Shown here: piece by piece, positions 15,665 to 28,361 of the stretch
Position numbering within the stretch: position 1 is the first letter of the stretch
How the letters are laid out: every line of letters begins with the position of its first letter
NCBI RefSeq assembly: GCF_014648475.1
Contig: NZ_BMRE01000004.1
Coordinates: forward strand, 1 to 64,000
Source of the DNA: Lentzea flava
Lineage (GTDB): Bacteria > Actinomycetota > Actinomycetes > Mycobacteriales > Pseudonocardiaceae
DNA length: 64,000 nucleotides
Reading direction: 5' to 3'
Notes under the pieces: model-generated
What the model was told of the DNA's origin: nothing
The model's database searches: none
What the model saw: only the letters and a program-made list of their open reading frames with translations
Program-made: the position numbers and the translations under genes

Positions 15665-18594
15665 TGAGGTCGTTCGGCCTGCTGGGATCGTTGGACGTGG
15701 TGCTCGACGGGCGCCACGTCCACGTCCCGCCCGGCAAGCGTCGCGTCGTCCTGGCCGCGTTGTTGTTGCGTCCCGGCCAGGTGGTCGGCGTCGACGAGCT
15801 GATCGAGCTGGTCGGCGGGTCGCGGGGCGCCCTGCAGACCACGGTCGGCCGGTTGCGCGAGGACCTGGGCGTACCGGAGCTGGTGCTGACCCGGCCCGGT
15901 GGGTATCTGCTGGACGTGCGGCCCGACGAGGTCGACGTCCACCGGTTCGGGCAGCTGGAACCGCGGGAAGCGCTGCAGCTCTGGCGCGGCCGCCCGTTCG
16001 CGGACATCGGCAGCGATGCTCTGGAACGCGACCACGTGCCCGCGTTGACCGAGAAGTACCTCGCCACGCTCGAAGCCCGGATCGAGCAGGATCTGCGCGG
16101 CGGCCTGCACGAGCAGCTCGTGCCCGAACTGCGCTCGCTCACCCGGCGGAACCCGACCAGGGAACGGATGTGGGCCCAGCTGATCGTCGCGCTGCACCGC
16201 TGCGACCGGCAGACCGAGGCCCTGCAGGCCTACGACGACATCCGCACCAGGCTCGCCGAGGAACTCGGCCTCGACCCCGGCAGGGACCTGCAGAAGGCCC
16301 ACCAGCAGGTGCTCACGGCCGACAACCGGCCCAGGGCCCGCAACGACCTGCCCGGCGACATCCCGGACTTCGCGGGCCGCGCCGGCGACCTCGACGCGAT
16401 CCTCGCCGCCGTCCCGTCCGGCTGCGTCGCGATCACCGCGATCGACGGCATGGCGGGCATTGGCAAGACCACGCTCGCGGTCCGCGCGGCGCACCGGCTG
16501 GCTCCGAGGTTTCCCGACGCGCAACTGTTCGTGGACCTGCACTCCTACACCGAGGGCGTCGAACCGCGCACCCCGTCGGACGCGCTGCTCGCGTTGCTGA
16601 CCGCGCTCGGCGTGCCCGCGCAGGACATCCCGGACGGCCTGGACGCCCGTGCCGCCCGGTGGCGCGCGGAAATGGCCCACCGCAAGGCACTCGTGGTGCT
16701 CGACAACGCGGGCAGCGCCGCCCAGGTCCGCCCGCTGCTGCCCGGCAGCGGCCTGGTGCTGGTGACCAGCAGGCGCCGGCTCGTCGATCTGGACGCGGCG
16801 CACACGATCTCGCTCGACGTCCTGTCCGAAGAGGACTCGCTGAAGCTGCTGGTGAGCATCGCAGGCAAGAAGGCCGATTCCGCAGCATCCCGGGAGATCG
16901 TCCGGCTCTGCGGCTACCTGCCGCTCGCGGTGCGGATCGTCGGTGCCCGCTGGCGCACCAGGCCCGCGTGGAGCGCGCAGGACGTGACGCGCCGCCTCGC
17001 CGAGCACCGGCTGACCGAGCTGGCCGCGGGCGAACGCAGCGTCGCGGGCGCGTTCGCGTTGTCCTACCAGCAACTCACGCCCGAGCAGCAACGCCTGTTC
17101 CGGCGCCTGGGGCTGCACACGGGCGACGACTGGGACGCCCACCTGGCCGCGGCGGTGATCGGCTCGACGCGGGCGGAGGCCGAACGGTTGCTGGACGAGC
17201 TGCTCGACGTGCATCTGGTGCAGCAGCAGGAGAACGGCCGCTACCGGTTCCACGACCTGCTGGCCGACCACGCCAAGGCCAGTGTGGAGCCGGAGGAGAA
17301 GGACGAGACGATCGTCCGCATCCTCGACCACTACCTGCACGGCGCGGCCGCCTCCGCTCTGCGGATCGCTCCCGGACGCCCGCAGATCCACGAGGACGTC
17401 ACGTACGAACCCGTCGACCCACCGGTGTTCGCCACGCCGGTCGAGGCGCTGGCGTGGCAGGAGGCGGAACGGCGCAACCTCAAGGCCGCCGTCTACCTGG
17501 CCGCCTACGAGGGGCACTACCGGTACGCGTGGCAGCTGCCGCACCACTTCGCGCATTTTCTCTTGTTGCGCGGCTTGGGCAGGGAACGGATCGAGGTGCA
17601 GAGCGTCGCGCTCGCGGCCGCACGTCACCTCGGTGATCTCGAGGCACGCGCGGAAGCGTTGCGCGGCTTGGGTTCGGCGTACCTCGGGCAGGAGAACCAC
17701 GCGGAGGCGGAGAAGCACCTGCAGGAGGCGCTCGGCCTGATGCGGCAGACCGGCAACCTGCGCGGCGAGGCGTCGACGCTGGGGCTGCTCGGCATGATCG
17801 CCAGGGAACGCCAGGAGTTCGACAAGGCGATGGAGCACTTCCAACGAGGCCTTGTGCTGATGCGGCAGGCGGGAGCTCCCACGGGGGAGGCGAACGCGTT
17901 GCAGCACATAGGCATCGTCCACGCCGAGCGCGGGCAGGCCGACGAGGCGCTGGCGCACCTGGAGCGATCCCTCACGCTGTTGAAAGACCACGGTGACGTG
18001 CGGTCCTACGCGGGAGTCATGCACGACATCGCCTACGTGCACTTCGGCTTGTTCAACGACGAAGAGTGCGTGTCCTGGGCGGAGCGGTCGCTGGCGGCCT
18101 ACCGCGAGTCGGGTGACCGGCGTGCGGAGTCGATCGCCAGGGCCGAGTTCGCCTACTGGCGCTACCAGATGGGCGATTTCCCGGCAGTCCGGGAGATGGC
18201 GCGCGAGGTGCCTCGGCTGTGCCGCGCGTACATGAACCTGCCGGACGACGACGCGGTGCTGGCGGCGATGGAGGAGATTCGCGACCACGTCGGTCAGGTG
18301 GCGTTGCTCGTGGCTCTGTCGCTCACCGCCGAGGTGGACGGGCGGCTGGTGGAGGCGCTCGGTCACACGCAGCGGTGCCTGGTCGCCATCAGGTCGACGA
18401 GCCGCTGGTGGAGCGAGTACAAGGTGCTCGGCCAGCTCTCCACTCTGCACCTGGCGCTCGGCAACCGGGAGGCCGCCGTCCGCTACGCCGAGGAGGCGGT
18501 CGCGGCCGCCGAGCGCCTGCGTCAGCCGAGAGCGCGGGCGGTGGCCGAGCGGTTCCTCGCTACAGCCACAGCGCCAGCAGCACCAGCGTCGTAG
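15664..18594 (+). CDS. SARP/AfsR-type transcriptional regulator (wHTH-BTAD-NB-ARC-TPR)
   Basis: 976 residues. OmpR-like winged helix at 1-85, bacterial transcriptional activation domain at about 90-225, NB-ARC ATPase about 230-520 with Walker A GMAGIGKTTL near 261 and Walker B-like KALVVLDNAG, then TPR repeats about 640-960 (for example HAEAEKHLQEALGLMRQTGN). Such STAND-class activators switch on secondary-metabolite or developmental genes after ATP binding. GTG 15664 overlaps the nitroreductase TAG stop; GTG 15658 is a near alternative. First of three adjacent STAND proteins. Confidence 0.9.
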   Translation: MRSFGLLGSLDVVLDGRHVHVPPGKRRVVLAALLLRPGQVVGVDELIELVGGSRGALQTTVGRLREDLGVPELVLTRPGGYLLDVRPDEVDVHRFGQLEPREALQLWRGRPFADIGSDALERDHVPALTEKYLATLEARIEQDLRGGLHEQLVPELRSLTRRNPTRERMWAQLIVALHRCDRQTEALQAYDDIRTRLAEELGLDPGRDLQKAHQQVLTADNRPRARNDLPGDIPDFAGRAGDLDAILAAVPSGCVAITAIDGMAGIGKTTLAVRAAHRLAPRFPDAQLFVDLHSYTEGVEPRTPSDALLALLTALGVPAQDIPDGLDARAARWRAEMAHRKALVVLDNAGSAAQVRPLLPGSGLVLVTSRRRLVDLDAAHTISLDVLSEEDSLKLLVSIAGKKADSAASREIVRLCGYLPLAVRIVGARWRTRPAWSAQDVTRRLAEHRLTELAAGERSVAGAFALSYQQLTPEQQRLFRRLGLHTGDDWDAHLAAAVIGSTRAEAERLLDELLDVHLVQQQENGRYRFHDLLADHAKASVEPEEKDETIVRILDHYLHGAAASALRIAPGRPQIHEDVTYEPVDPPVFATPVEALAWQEAERRNLKAAVYLAAYEGHYRYAWQLPHHFAHFLLLRGLGRERIEVQSVALAAARHLGDLEARAEALRGLGSAYLGQENHAEAEKHLQEALGLMRQTGNLRGEASTLGLLGMIARERQEFDKAMEHFQRGLVLMRQAGAPTGEANALQHIGIVHAERGQADEALAHLERSLTLLKDHGDVRSYAGVMHDIAYVHFGLFNDEECVSWAERSLAAYRESGDRRAESIARAEFAYWRYQMGDFPAVREMAREVPRLCRAYMNLPDDDAVLAAMEEIRDHVGQVALLVALSLTAEVDGRLVEALGHTQRCLVAIRSTSRWWSEYKVLGQLSTLHLALGNREAAVRYAEEAVAAAERLRQPRARAVAERFLATATAPAAPAS

Positions 18595-18655
18595 CAACGC
18601 CCGCCACGAGTGCGAAGGCCGCGATCTGGGCGACTCTGTCTCTGGTCCTGCGCAT
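18560..18655 (-). CDS. possible small single-helix membrane peptide, 31 aa
   Basis: Encodes MRRTRDRVAQIAAF followed by a hydrophobic helix ending LLALWL, classical positive-inside topology. A GGGGAGCAAGGGG purine stretch lies immediately upstream of the ATG. It overlaps the 3' end of the SARP gene on the other strand by 35 bases. Real translation is uncertain; no family recognised. Confidence 0.35.
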   Translation of the reverse strand: MRRTRDRVAQIAAFALVAGVATTLVLLALWL

Positions 18656-18982
18656 CCCCTTGCTCCCCTCGGTGGTGATGCCACCGAGGGTCTTGGAGCG
18701 CGTCCACACATCGATCCCACCGCGATCACACCGCCGAAATTCCGGAGATCGGCCTGGCCGCGCGAAGTCGCTCGACGCCGGGACTGCTCCGAACGGACCA
18801 GCGTCGCCGGTGTGCCGGAAGCGGCGGAACACCGCCTTGGAATCGTTTACTCGTGCGTGGGACTGCGTGATCAAGCAGGTGCGGAAGCGTTGGGACGGAT
18901 GGCTTGACGTGTACCGGTTCCCGTCTCACCACCGTCTCATTCCCTTTGCGTCACGAGGCGAACTTGGCCCTACGGTGACGCC
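18656..18982. other. intergenic region upstream of second AfsR-like gene
   Basis: About 330 bases. Apart from the leader of the possible small peptide I see no gene. The stretch just before 18983 (CCTACGGTGACGCC) has TACGGT six to seven bases before the GTG start, which could be a -10 element of a leaderless transcript, but no matching -35 was assigned. Confidence 0.35.
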
Positions 18983-21900
18983 GTGGACTTCGGGATTCTG
19001 GGGCCGATCCAGGCTCGTGACTCCGGTGTGCGGCTCGAGCTCGGCGGTGTGCGCGGTCAGAAGGTGCTCGCCGCGCTGCTGCTCGCGCCGAACCGGGTGG
19101 TACCGCTGACGCATCTGGTCGACGTGGTGTGGGACGGTGAACCGCCCTCGACCGGCAAGCACCAGATCCAGAAGTCGGTCGGCGACCTGAGGGCCGCGCT
19201 CGGGGTGCCGGGCATGATCGTCACGGACGGTCCCGGCTACCGGATCGTGCTCGGTTCGGCGACGCTCGACGTGATCACCTTCGAACGGCACGTGGCGACC
19301 GCGCAGACCGTGGAACCCGCTGAGGCGGTGCGGTTGTTGCGCACGGCTCTCGCGTTGTGGCGTGGTCCGGCGCTGGCCGGCCTGAACGGTCAGGTGCTGC
19401 GGGTGGAGGCCGAGCGGCTCGACGAGCGCCGGATCGCCGTGGCGCAGCAGTGCTTCGCGTTGCAGCTGGAGCTGGGCCAGCACGAGCAGGTGATCACCGA
19501 GCTGTCGGCGCTGGTGGCCGCGAACCCGTTCCGCGAGCAGCTGGTCGAGCAGCTGATGATCGCGCTGTACCGGTCGAACCGGCAGGCGGACGCGCTGGAG
19601 CTGTACGACAGGACGCGCCGGTTGCTGGCCGACGAGCTGGGCGTCGACCCCGGCCGCAGCCTGCGCGCCGCGCACCAGGCGATCCTGAACCAGGACAGCG
19701 AGACGGTGCACGTGACGCAGAAGGCGCCTGCGCAACTACCGGCCGACCTCGCGCGGTTCACCGGTCGCAAGTCCTCTTTGGACGAACTCGACGCCGGGCT
19801 CGCGCAGTCCACCGTCATGATCACGGTGATCTCGGGCACCGCCGGTGTCGGCAAGACCGCCCTGGCCGTGCACTGGGCGCACCGCGTGCGGGACAGGTTC
19901 CCTGACGGCCAGCTGTACCTGAACCTGCGCGGCTTCGACGACGCGCCCGCCACGACACCGGCCGAGGCGCTGACGCAGCTGCTGCGCGGGCTCGGCGTGG
20001 AGCCGGACCGGATCCCTGGCGAGGCCGACGAGCAGGCGAGCGTGCTCCGCTCGGTTCTCGCGAACCGCCGGGTGCTGATCCTGCTGGACAACGCGGCGAA
20101 CGAGGACCAGGTGCGGCCGCTGCTGCCCGGCGCGCCCGGCTGCGCGGTGATCATCACCAGCCGCAACGACCTGCGCGGGCTGACCGCGCTGGACGACGCC
20201 CGCCGGGTCGAGCTGGACCTGCTGACACCGGACGAGGCGCAGACGCTGATCCACCGCGTGCTGGGGGCCGCCCGCGGTGGTGCCGAGCCGGAGGCCGTCG
20301 CGGATCTCGCGGCCCTGTGCGGACACCTGCCGCTGGCGATCCGCATCGCCGCGGCGAACCTCGCGTGCCGGCCGCACGACAAGATCGCCGACGCCGTCGC
20401 GGATCTCGCGCGGGGCGACCGGCTCGCGCAGCTCGCGATCAGCGGGGACCGGCGGGCTGCGGTGACGGGGGCGTTCGAGCTGTCGCTGAAGTCGTTGCCG
20501 GCCGAGGCCGCGCTGTTGTTCCGGCGGCTGGGGTTGCTGCCCCGCAACGACTTCACGGCACACACCGCGTCCGTGCTGATGGGCGGGGACGACGTGCGTC
20601 CGCTGGTGGCGGCGCTGGAGAGCGCGAGCCTGATCGAGCCGCACACGCGCGGCCGGTTCAGGGTGCACGACCTGCTGCACCTGTACGCGCGGGAACTGGC
20701 CGCCTCCGACGAGGACGCCGGGAAGACCGGTCTGCGGTTGCTCGACCACTACCTGCACACGACGGACGCGGCGCTGGACGTGCTGGCGCCGCACATGTAC
20801 CGGCTCGGCCGCGACGGCTCGCCGGGGTTCGCGTTCGACAGCAGGGAAGCCGCACTGTCCTGGTTGGACGGTGAGTGGGAGTCGGTGGCTGCCTGTGCCC
20901 TGCGGGCCGAGCCGGTGCGCTACCGCTGGCAGCTCGCCGACTCGTCGCGCCGCCTGTGGTACCTGCGCCAGCGGTTCGACGTCTGGCACGAGACGTCGTC
21001 CGCCGGACTCGCCGCCGCCGAGCGGTGCGACGACCTGCGGGGCCGGGCGGCGATGCACCTGTCGCTCGGCACGGTGCACTGCGAGCTGGACGGCAGGCAG
21101 GGGATCGGGCACCTGGAGACGGCACTTGCGTTCTACGGGGAGCTGGGCGACAGGGACGGGAAGTTCCACTGCCTCAACAACCTCGCGGTGCTCCACCTCG
21201 CGGTCGGCCGCACGCAGGAAGCGGTCGAGCTGTTGCGCGAGGCGTTGCCGCTGGCCGACGACAACCCTTGTCTCTCCGCCGCGGTGCACCACAACCTCGG
21301 CGTGGCGAGCGCGCAGAGCGGCCGGCTGAGCGAGGCTGTGGAGCACCACGAACGGCCGCGGAGCGGCGGTTCGGACGCGTTGGTGGAGCTCGCGCTGGGG
21401 GAGTTGCACGCGTTGCTCGGGGATCCGGAGCGGGCGCGCGAGCACGTCGAGCGCGGCGCCCGGCTGGCCGAGGAGTCCGGCTCGCAGGCGTGGCGATACG
21501 TGTCGCAGACGGTCGCGGCGAAGGTCGATCGCGACACCGGACGCACTCAGCGGGCACTGGCCCGTGCGCTCGCTCTGATCGATGAGGCCGAGGAAGACAT
21601 GGCCGAGCTGTACGTCCTGCACGGCCTGGTGATCGCGGGCAGCGCCCACCACCGGCTGGGGCGGCCGCAGGAGGCGATCGAGGCGTTGCGGCGCGGGTTG
21701 CGGCTGGCGGGTTCGCTGGGGCGCGTGGAGAACGAGACCGAGTGCCAGATCGAACTGGCCCGCGTGCTGCGGTCGGCCGAGCTCGCGGAACGGGCCCTCG
21801 ATCAGGCCACCGCGTTCGGCTTCCGCAGGCAGCGTGGACGAGCGCTGGCGACGCTGGCGTGGTTGTCCCTCGTCGAGGCGGGCGACGAGGAACGAGCGAG

Positions 21901-22096
21901 CGGGTGTGCTCGGGAGGCGGTCGAGGTGCAGCGGGAGACCGGGTTCGCGCTGGGCGAGGCGGAGGCCTTGCTCGTGCTGGCACGGGCCGAGCGCGATCCG
22001 GCCTACCTGCGGGAAATGCGAGCGATCGTCGCACGGATGACGGGACCCCGGGGCGGTGATCCCGCCGGCGTTCTGTGTGAAACTGACTTCGGCTGA
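18983..22096 (+). CDS. SARP/AfsR-type transcriptional regulator (wHTH-BTAD-NB-ARC-TPR)
   Basis: 1037 residues. Winged helix at about 1-90 (FGILGPIQARDSG...), BTAD at 95-240 with LDERRIAVAQQCFALQLELG, NB-ARC about 255-540 with Walker A GTAGVGKTAL near 286 and RVLILLDNA as Walker B, then a helical/TPR region to the end (for example LGDRDGKFHCLNNLAVLHLA). Full AfsR-like architecture. Paralogous to the gene ending at 18594 but not nearly identical, so an old duplication. Separate transcription is likely because of the 388-base gap. DNA-binding activator, target unknown. Confidence 0.9.
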   Translation: MDFGILGPIQARDSGVRLELGGVRGQKVLAALLLAPNRVVPLTHLVDVVWDGEPPSTGKHQIQKSVGDLRAALGVPGMIVTDGPGYRIVLGSATLDVITFERHVATAQTVEPAEAVRLLRTALALWRGPALAGLNGQVLRVEAERLDERRIAVAQQCFALQLELGQHEQVITELSALVAANPFREQLVEQLMIALYRSNRQADALELYDRTRRLLADELGVDPGRSLRAAHQAILNQDSETVHVTQKAPAQLPADLARFTGRKSSLDELDAGLAQSTVMITVISGTAGVGKTALAVHWAHRVRDRFPDGQLYLNLRGFDDAPATTPAEALTQLLRGLGVEPDRIPGEADEQASVLRSVLANRRVLILLDNAANEDQVRPLLPGAPGCAVIITSRNDLRGLTALDDARRVELDLLTPDEAQTLIHRVLGAARGGAEPEAVADLAALCGHLPLAIRIAAANLACRPHDKIADAVADLARGDRLAQLAISGDRRAAVTGAFELSLKSLPAEAALLFRRLGLLPRNDFTAHTASVLMGGDDVRPLVAALESASLIEPHTRGRFRVHDLLHLYARELAASDEDAGKTGLRLLDHYLHTTDAALDVLAPHMYRLGRDGSPGFAFDSREAALSWLDGEWESVAACALRAEPVRYRWQLADSSRRLWYLRQRFDVWHETSSAGLAAAERCDDLRGRAAMHLSLGTVHCELDGRQGIGHLETALAFYGELGDRDGKFHCLNNLAVLHLAVGRTQEAVELLREALPLADDNPCLSAAVHHNLGVASAQSGRLSEAVEHHERPRSGGSDALVELALGELHALLGDPERAREHVERGARLAEESGSQAWRYVSQTVAAKVDRDTGRTQRALARALALIDEAEEDMAELYVLHGLVIAGSAHHRLGRPQEAIEALRRGLRLAGSLGRVENETECQIELARVLRSAELAERALDQATAFGFRRQRGRALATLAWLSLVEAGDEERASGCAREAVEVQRETGFALGEAEALLVLARAERDPAYLREMRAIVARMTGPRGGDPAGVLCETDFG

Positions 22097-22120
22097 CGGT
22101 TTCCGGCTGGAGGAGGCGGT

Positions 22121-24154
22121 GTGCAGATCGATCTGTTCCCGCGCCCGCACCAGCTGCCGGCGGCCGTCGCGGACTTCGTCGGACGGGAGGAGCTCCTCCG
22201 GTCCGTTGTGGACCTGATCACCTCGTCTCCGCAGGTGGTGCTGCTGACGGGGCCGGTGGGAGCGGGCAAGACGACGCTCGCCGTGCACGCCGCCCACCGT
22301 GTCGCGAACGGCCACTTCCCCGACGGTCAGCTGTTCGTCCGGCTGCGCGGGACGACACCGCACGAGGTGCTCGGCCGGTTCCTCGCGTCGCTCGGCCGGT
22401 CCGTTCCCGGAGATTTCAGCGCCCGGCTGAGCTCCTACCGAGACGCTGTTGCGCGGCAGTCACTTCTGCTGGTCCTGGACGACGCGACGAGCGTCGAGCA
22501 GGTGACGCCGCTGCTGCCGCACTCGCCTGGCTGCGTCGTCCTGGTCACGTCGCGGCACAGGCTGCGGCTGCCGAACGCCGTCGACGTCGGTCCACTGCAG
22601 CACGCGGAGGCGTTGGCGTTGCTGGGCAAGCAGATCGGCTCCGAACGAGTGGCGGCGGAGGCGTTGTCGGCCGGCGTTCTCGTGACCTTTTCGGACGGTT
22701 CGCCGCTGACGCTGCGGATCGCCGGTGCCCGGCTCGCGGCCCGTCCGCACTGGCGGATCTCGCTGCTGGCCGACCAGCTCTCGCGGGAAGGCCTGAACGC
22801 CCTGTCGCACGGCGGTCTGTCGGTCCGCGAGCGGCTGGAGGAGACGGCCGGCGACCTCAGCTCGCCCGCACGACGGCTGCTGGGGCTGCTCGCCGCCGCG
22901 GGATCCCGGCGATTGCCGTCGTGGGCACCGGTGGTGGCGTTCGGTGACGCCCGCGGACAGTCCGCTGTGGACGAACTGGTGTCGGCGCATCTCGTGTCGG
23001 CCGTCGGTTCCGGTTATGTCGTGCCGCCGCTGGTCCGCGAGTTCGCGACGGGACAGGCGGACGGGGCGGAAGCGGTGCGGCGGGTGCTCGGCGGATGGCT
23101 CCACCTGCTGGACCACGCGCGGTCCGCGTTGTACGGCGGCGACTTCTCGGTCGTGCGCGGATCGTCGGTGCGCGAGGTGGTGCGGCTCGACCCGGTGCTG
23201 CGGTCCGATCCGCTGGCGTGGCTGGAGTCCTGCCGTGCCGATCTGTGCGAGGCGGTGGAACTCGCCGCCGAGGCGGGGCTCGACGAGCTGAGCTGGGAGC
23301 TCGCGCACCGGCTGGTGGTGCTGTTCGAGACCCGCTCCGACCACGACGGCTGGCAGCACACGCACGACGTGGCGCTGGCGGCGTGCGAGGCGGCGGGCAA
23401 CGTGCGCGGTGCGGCCGTGCTGCGGTGCTCGCTCGCGTCGCTGCACATCAGCCAGAGCCGCTACGACCTCGCGCGCGAGATGACGTTGCTCGCCAAGGAC
23501 GCCTTCGAGGAGCTCGGTGATCTCGCGGGGCTCGGACTGGCCTACCGCAACCTCGGCATCGTCTCGCGGCCGTCGAGTGACCTCGTGGCGGCACGGCGGT
23601 GGTACGAGCGCGCGCTGGCCGTGTACGAGCGGCTCGCCGATCCTGTCGGGCAGGCGTCGGTGTTGCAGAACCTGGCCCAGATCGACCTCTGCGACTCCGA
23701 CCCCGTCTCGGCCCTGGCACGGCTGAACGCGGCCCTGGACGTGTGCGAGGCGGGGCCGGTGCGGATTCTCGCGCAGATCAACTACCGGCGGGGAAAGCTG
23801 CTGGTGGCAGAGGGACGGCACGACGACGCGTTCGACGTGCTGACCGTCGCCGCGGACCAGGCGCGGACGGCGAGGGATCGCCGTGGTGAGAGCATCGCGC
23901 TGTATGCGTTGGGGCGCAACGAGTTCGTACGTGGCCGGCTCGACGCCGCACGGACGTACCTGCACGGCTCGGCGGCCATCTGCGACGCGTCCTTCGACGT
24001 CGTGGGTGCCGCACGGGCCCGTCTGGAACTGTCCCGCGTCCATCGCGCATGTGGTGAAACCGAACTCGCCACCGAGATGGAAGCGGCCGCCCGCGCGGTT
24101 TGCTCGGAATTCGGGTTGAAGACCTCACCGGGCGATTTGATCTTCCAGGTGTGA
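22121..24154 (+). CDS. NB-ARC/TPR STAND protein lacking the SARP DNA-binding domain
   Basis: 677 residues. Begins directly with the linker FPRPHQLPAAVADFVGRE and an NB-ARC ATPase (Walker A GPVGAGKTTL about 44-53, Walker B LLLVLDDATS), then a winged-helix-like region and TPR repeats from about 400 (LGLAYRNLGIVSRPSSDL...). There is no OmpR-like winged helix or BTAD, so it cannot bind DNA as the two preceding proteins do. GTG start with GGAGGAGG ribosome site, 24 bases after the previous stop, so probably co-transcribed with it. It may modulate the upstream AfsR-like protein or act as an independent STAND switch. Confidence 0.85.
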   Translation: MQIDLFPRPHQLPAAVADFVGREELLRSVVDLITSSPQVVLLTGPVGAGKTTLAVHAAHRVANGHFPDGQLFVRLRGTTPHEVLGRFLASLGRSVPGDFSARLSSYRDAVARQSLLLVLDDATSVEQVTPLLPHSPGCVVLVTSRHRLRLPNAVDVGPLQHAEALALLGKQIGSERVAAEALSAGVLVTFSDGSPLTLRIAGARLAARPHWRISLLADQLSREGLNALSHGGLSVRERLEETAGDLSSPARRLLGLLAAAGSRRLPSWAPVVAFGDARGQSAVDELVSAHLVSAVGSGYVVPPLVREFATGQADGAEAVRRVLGGWLHLLDHARSALYGGDFSVVRGSSVREVVRLDPVLRSDPLAWLESCRADLCEAVELAAEAGLDELSWELAHRLVVLFETRSDHDGWQHTHDVALAACEAAGNVRGAAVLRCSLASLHISQSRYDLAREMTLLAKDAFEELGDLAGLGLAYRNLGIVSRPSSDLVAARRWYERALAVYERLADPVGQASVLQNLAQIDLCDSDPVSALARLNAALDVCEAGPVRILAQINYRRGKLLVAEGRHDDAFDVLTVAADQARTARDRRGESIALYALGRNEFVRGRLDAARTYLHGSAAICDASFDVVGAARARLELSRVHRACGETELATEMEAAARAVCSEFGLKTSPGDLIFQV

Positions 24155-24514
24155 GGCTGATGTGAGGTATTGCTCCAACAGAGTGCTTGGCGGGCTCGTA
24201 AGATTCCGTTAGGGTCGCATTCGCGAGCAATTGGCACGGGTGGTGGCGTTACCGAAAATCGCCCGAAAATTGATCAAAAATTAGCCACTTGTTCGATTGC
24301 AACCAAAACGCTGCTCCACCGGGGTGTCGCCTTCCACTTCCGGAGCAGCAGGTCTTCACCCTCCGGGGCGGCGGTCACGGAGACGTGTGCGTGCAGTGGT
24401 GCGAGGTCGGCCAAAAGGGGCTTGCGAGTCGTGAGAATCGGACCAGTCTTGTCTAATGGCATCGCCGGGATCCGTCCGGCGGACAGTGGCCTCGACCAGG
24501 GGGTGGAACGCACC
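24155..24514. other. 360-base AT-richer intergenic region
   Basis: No convincing gene. The stretch 24255-24310 is markedly AT-rich for this genome (for example CGAAAATTGATCAAAAATTAG) and contains two CGAAAAT motifs. A good promoter candidate lies at 24187-24215; a transcript from it would have an about 300-base leader before the Uma2-like gene. Confidence 0.5.
24187..24215 (+). promoter_or_regulatory. sigma-70-like promoter
   Basis: TTGGCG and TAGGGT separated by exactly 17 bases. Matches the TTGAC-N17-TAGRRT pattern. The nearest downstream gene is the Uma2-like protein, about 300 bases away. Confidence 0.4.
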
Positions 24515-25063
24515 ATGGGTGGTGTACCGACGTTTCCCCACGGCAGGCCGCTGACGTGGGCGGACCTGGAGGCGATGCCTGATGACGGGCACCGTTTCGA
24601 ACTCGTCGACGGGGTGTTGGTGATGAGCCCCTCACCCCGTCCAGTGCACCAGCGGGTCGTCGCCCGCCTGCTGGTGGCGCTGACGGCTGTCTGCCCACCG
24701 GAGCTGGAAGTCCTCCCGGCTCCGGTCGACGTGGTGCTCGCCGACGACACGGTCTTCATCCCGGACCTGGTCGTGGGACGTCGCGAACAGTTCACCAAGC
24801 AGGCGCTCATGGGGCCGCCCGTGCTGGCGGTCGAGGTCCTTTCGCCCCGGACGCGACACGTGGACCTGGAACTCAAGCGGGCGAAGTTCCAGGAAGTCGG
24901 CTGCGAGAACTACTGGATGATCGACTACGACTCGCCGTGGCTGCGGTGCCTGCACCTCGAAAACGGGGTGTACGTGGAACAGGCGCGGTCGGACGGCGAG
25001 GAAATCATCGAACTGCAATTCCCGTTCGCGGTGAAGCTGAGCGCCCAGTCACTGGTGCGCTGA
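24515..25063 (+). CDS. Uma2-family (DUF820) PD-(D/E)XK nuclease-like protein
   Basis: 182 residues. Uma2 landmarks in order: WADLEAMPDDGHRFELVDGVLVMSP (first conserved Glu), HQRVVARLLVAL, the metal-binding Asp in FIPDLVVG, VLAVEVLSP with its Glu, and the catalytic-type Lys in LELKRAKFQEVGCENYWMID. These match a PD-(D/E)XK fold common in large paralogous sets in actinomycetes and cyanobacteria; biological role is unknown. ATG 24515 was chosen; GTG 24503 is an in-frame alternative. Stands alone between regulators and geosmin synthase. Confidence 0.85.
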   Translation: MGGVPTFPHGRPLTWADLEAMPDDGHRFELVDGVLVMSPSPRPVHQRVVARLLVALTAVCPPELEVLPAPVDVVLADDTVFIPDLVVGRREQFTKQALMGPPVLAVEVLSPRTRHVDLELKRAKFQEVGCENYWMIDYDSPWLRCLHLENGVYVEQARSDGEEIIELQFPFAVKLSAQSLVR

Positions 25064-25093
25064 GTGGCTGCCGATCAAGACGGGCTGGGCTGA

Positions 25094-28357
<3,264 letters not shown>

Positions 28358-28361
<4 letters not shown>

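Noticed and set aside
15655..18729. 1024-codon open frame on the minus strand
   Set aside because: Exact shadow of the SARP regulator; its Arg/Val/His-rich translation has no domain and is caused by high GC at third positions.
19736..22363. 875-codon open frame on the minus strand
   Set aside because: Shadow of the second AfsR-like gene, low-complexity Arg/Gln/His composition.
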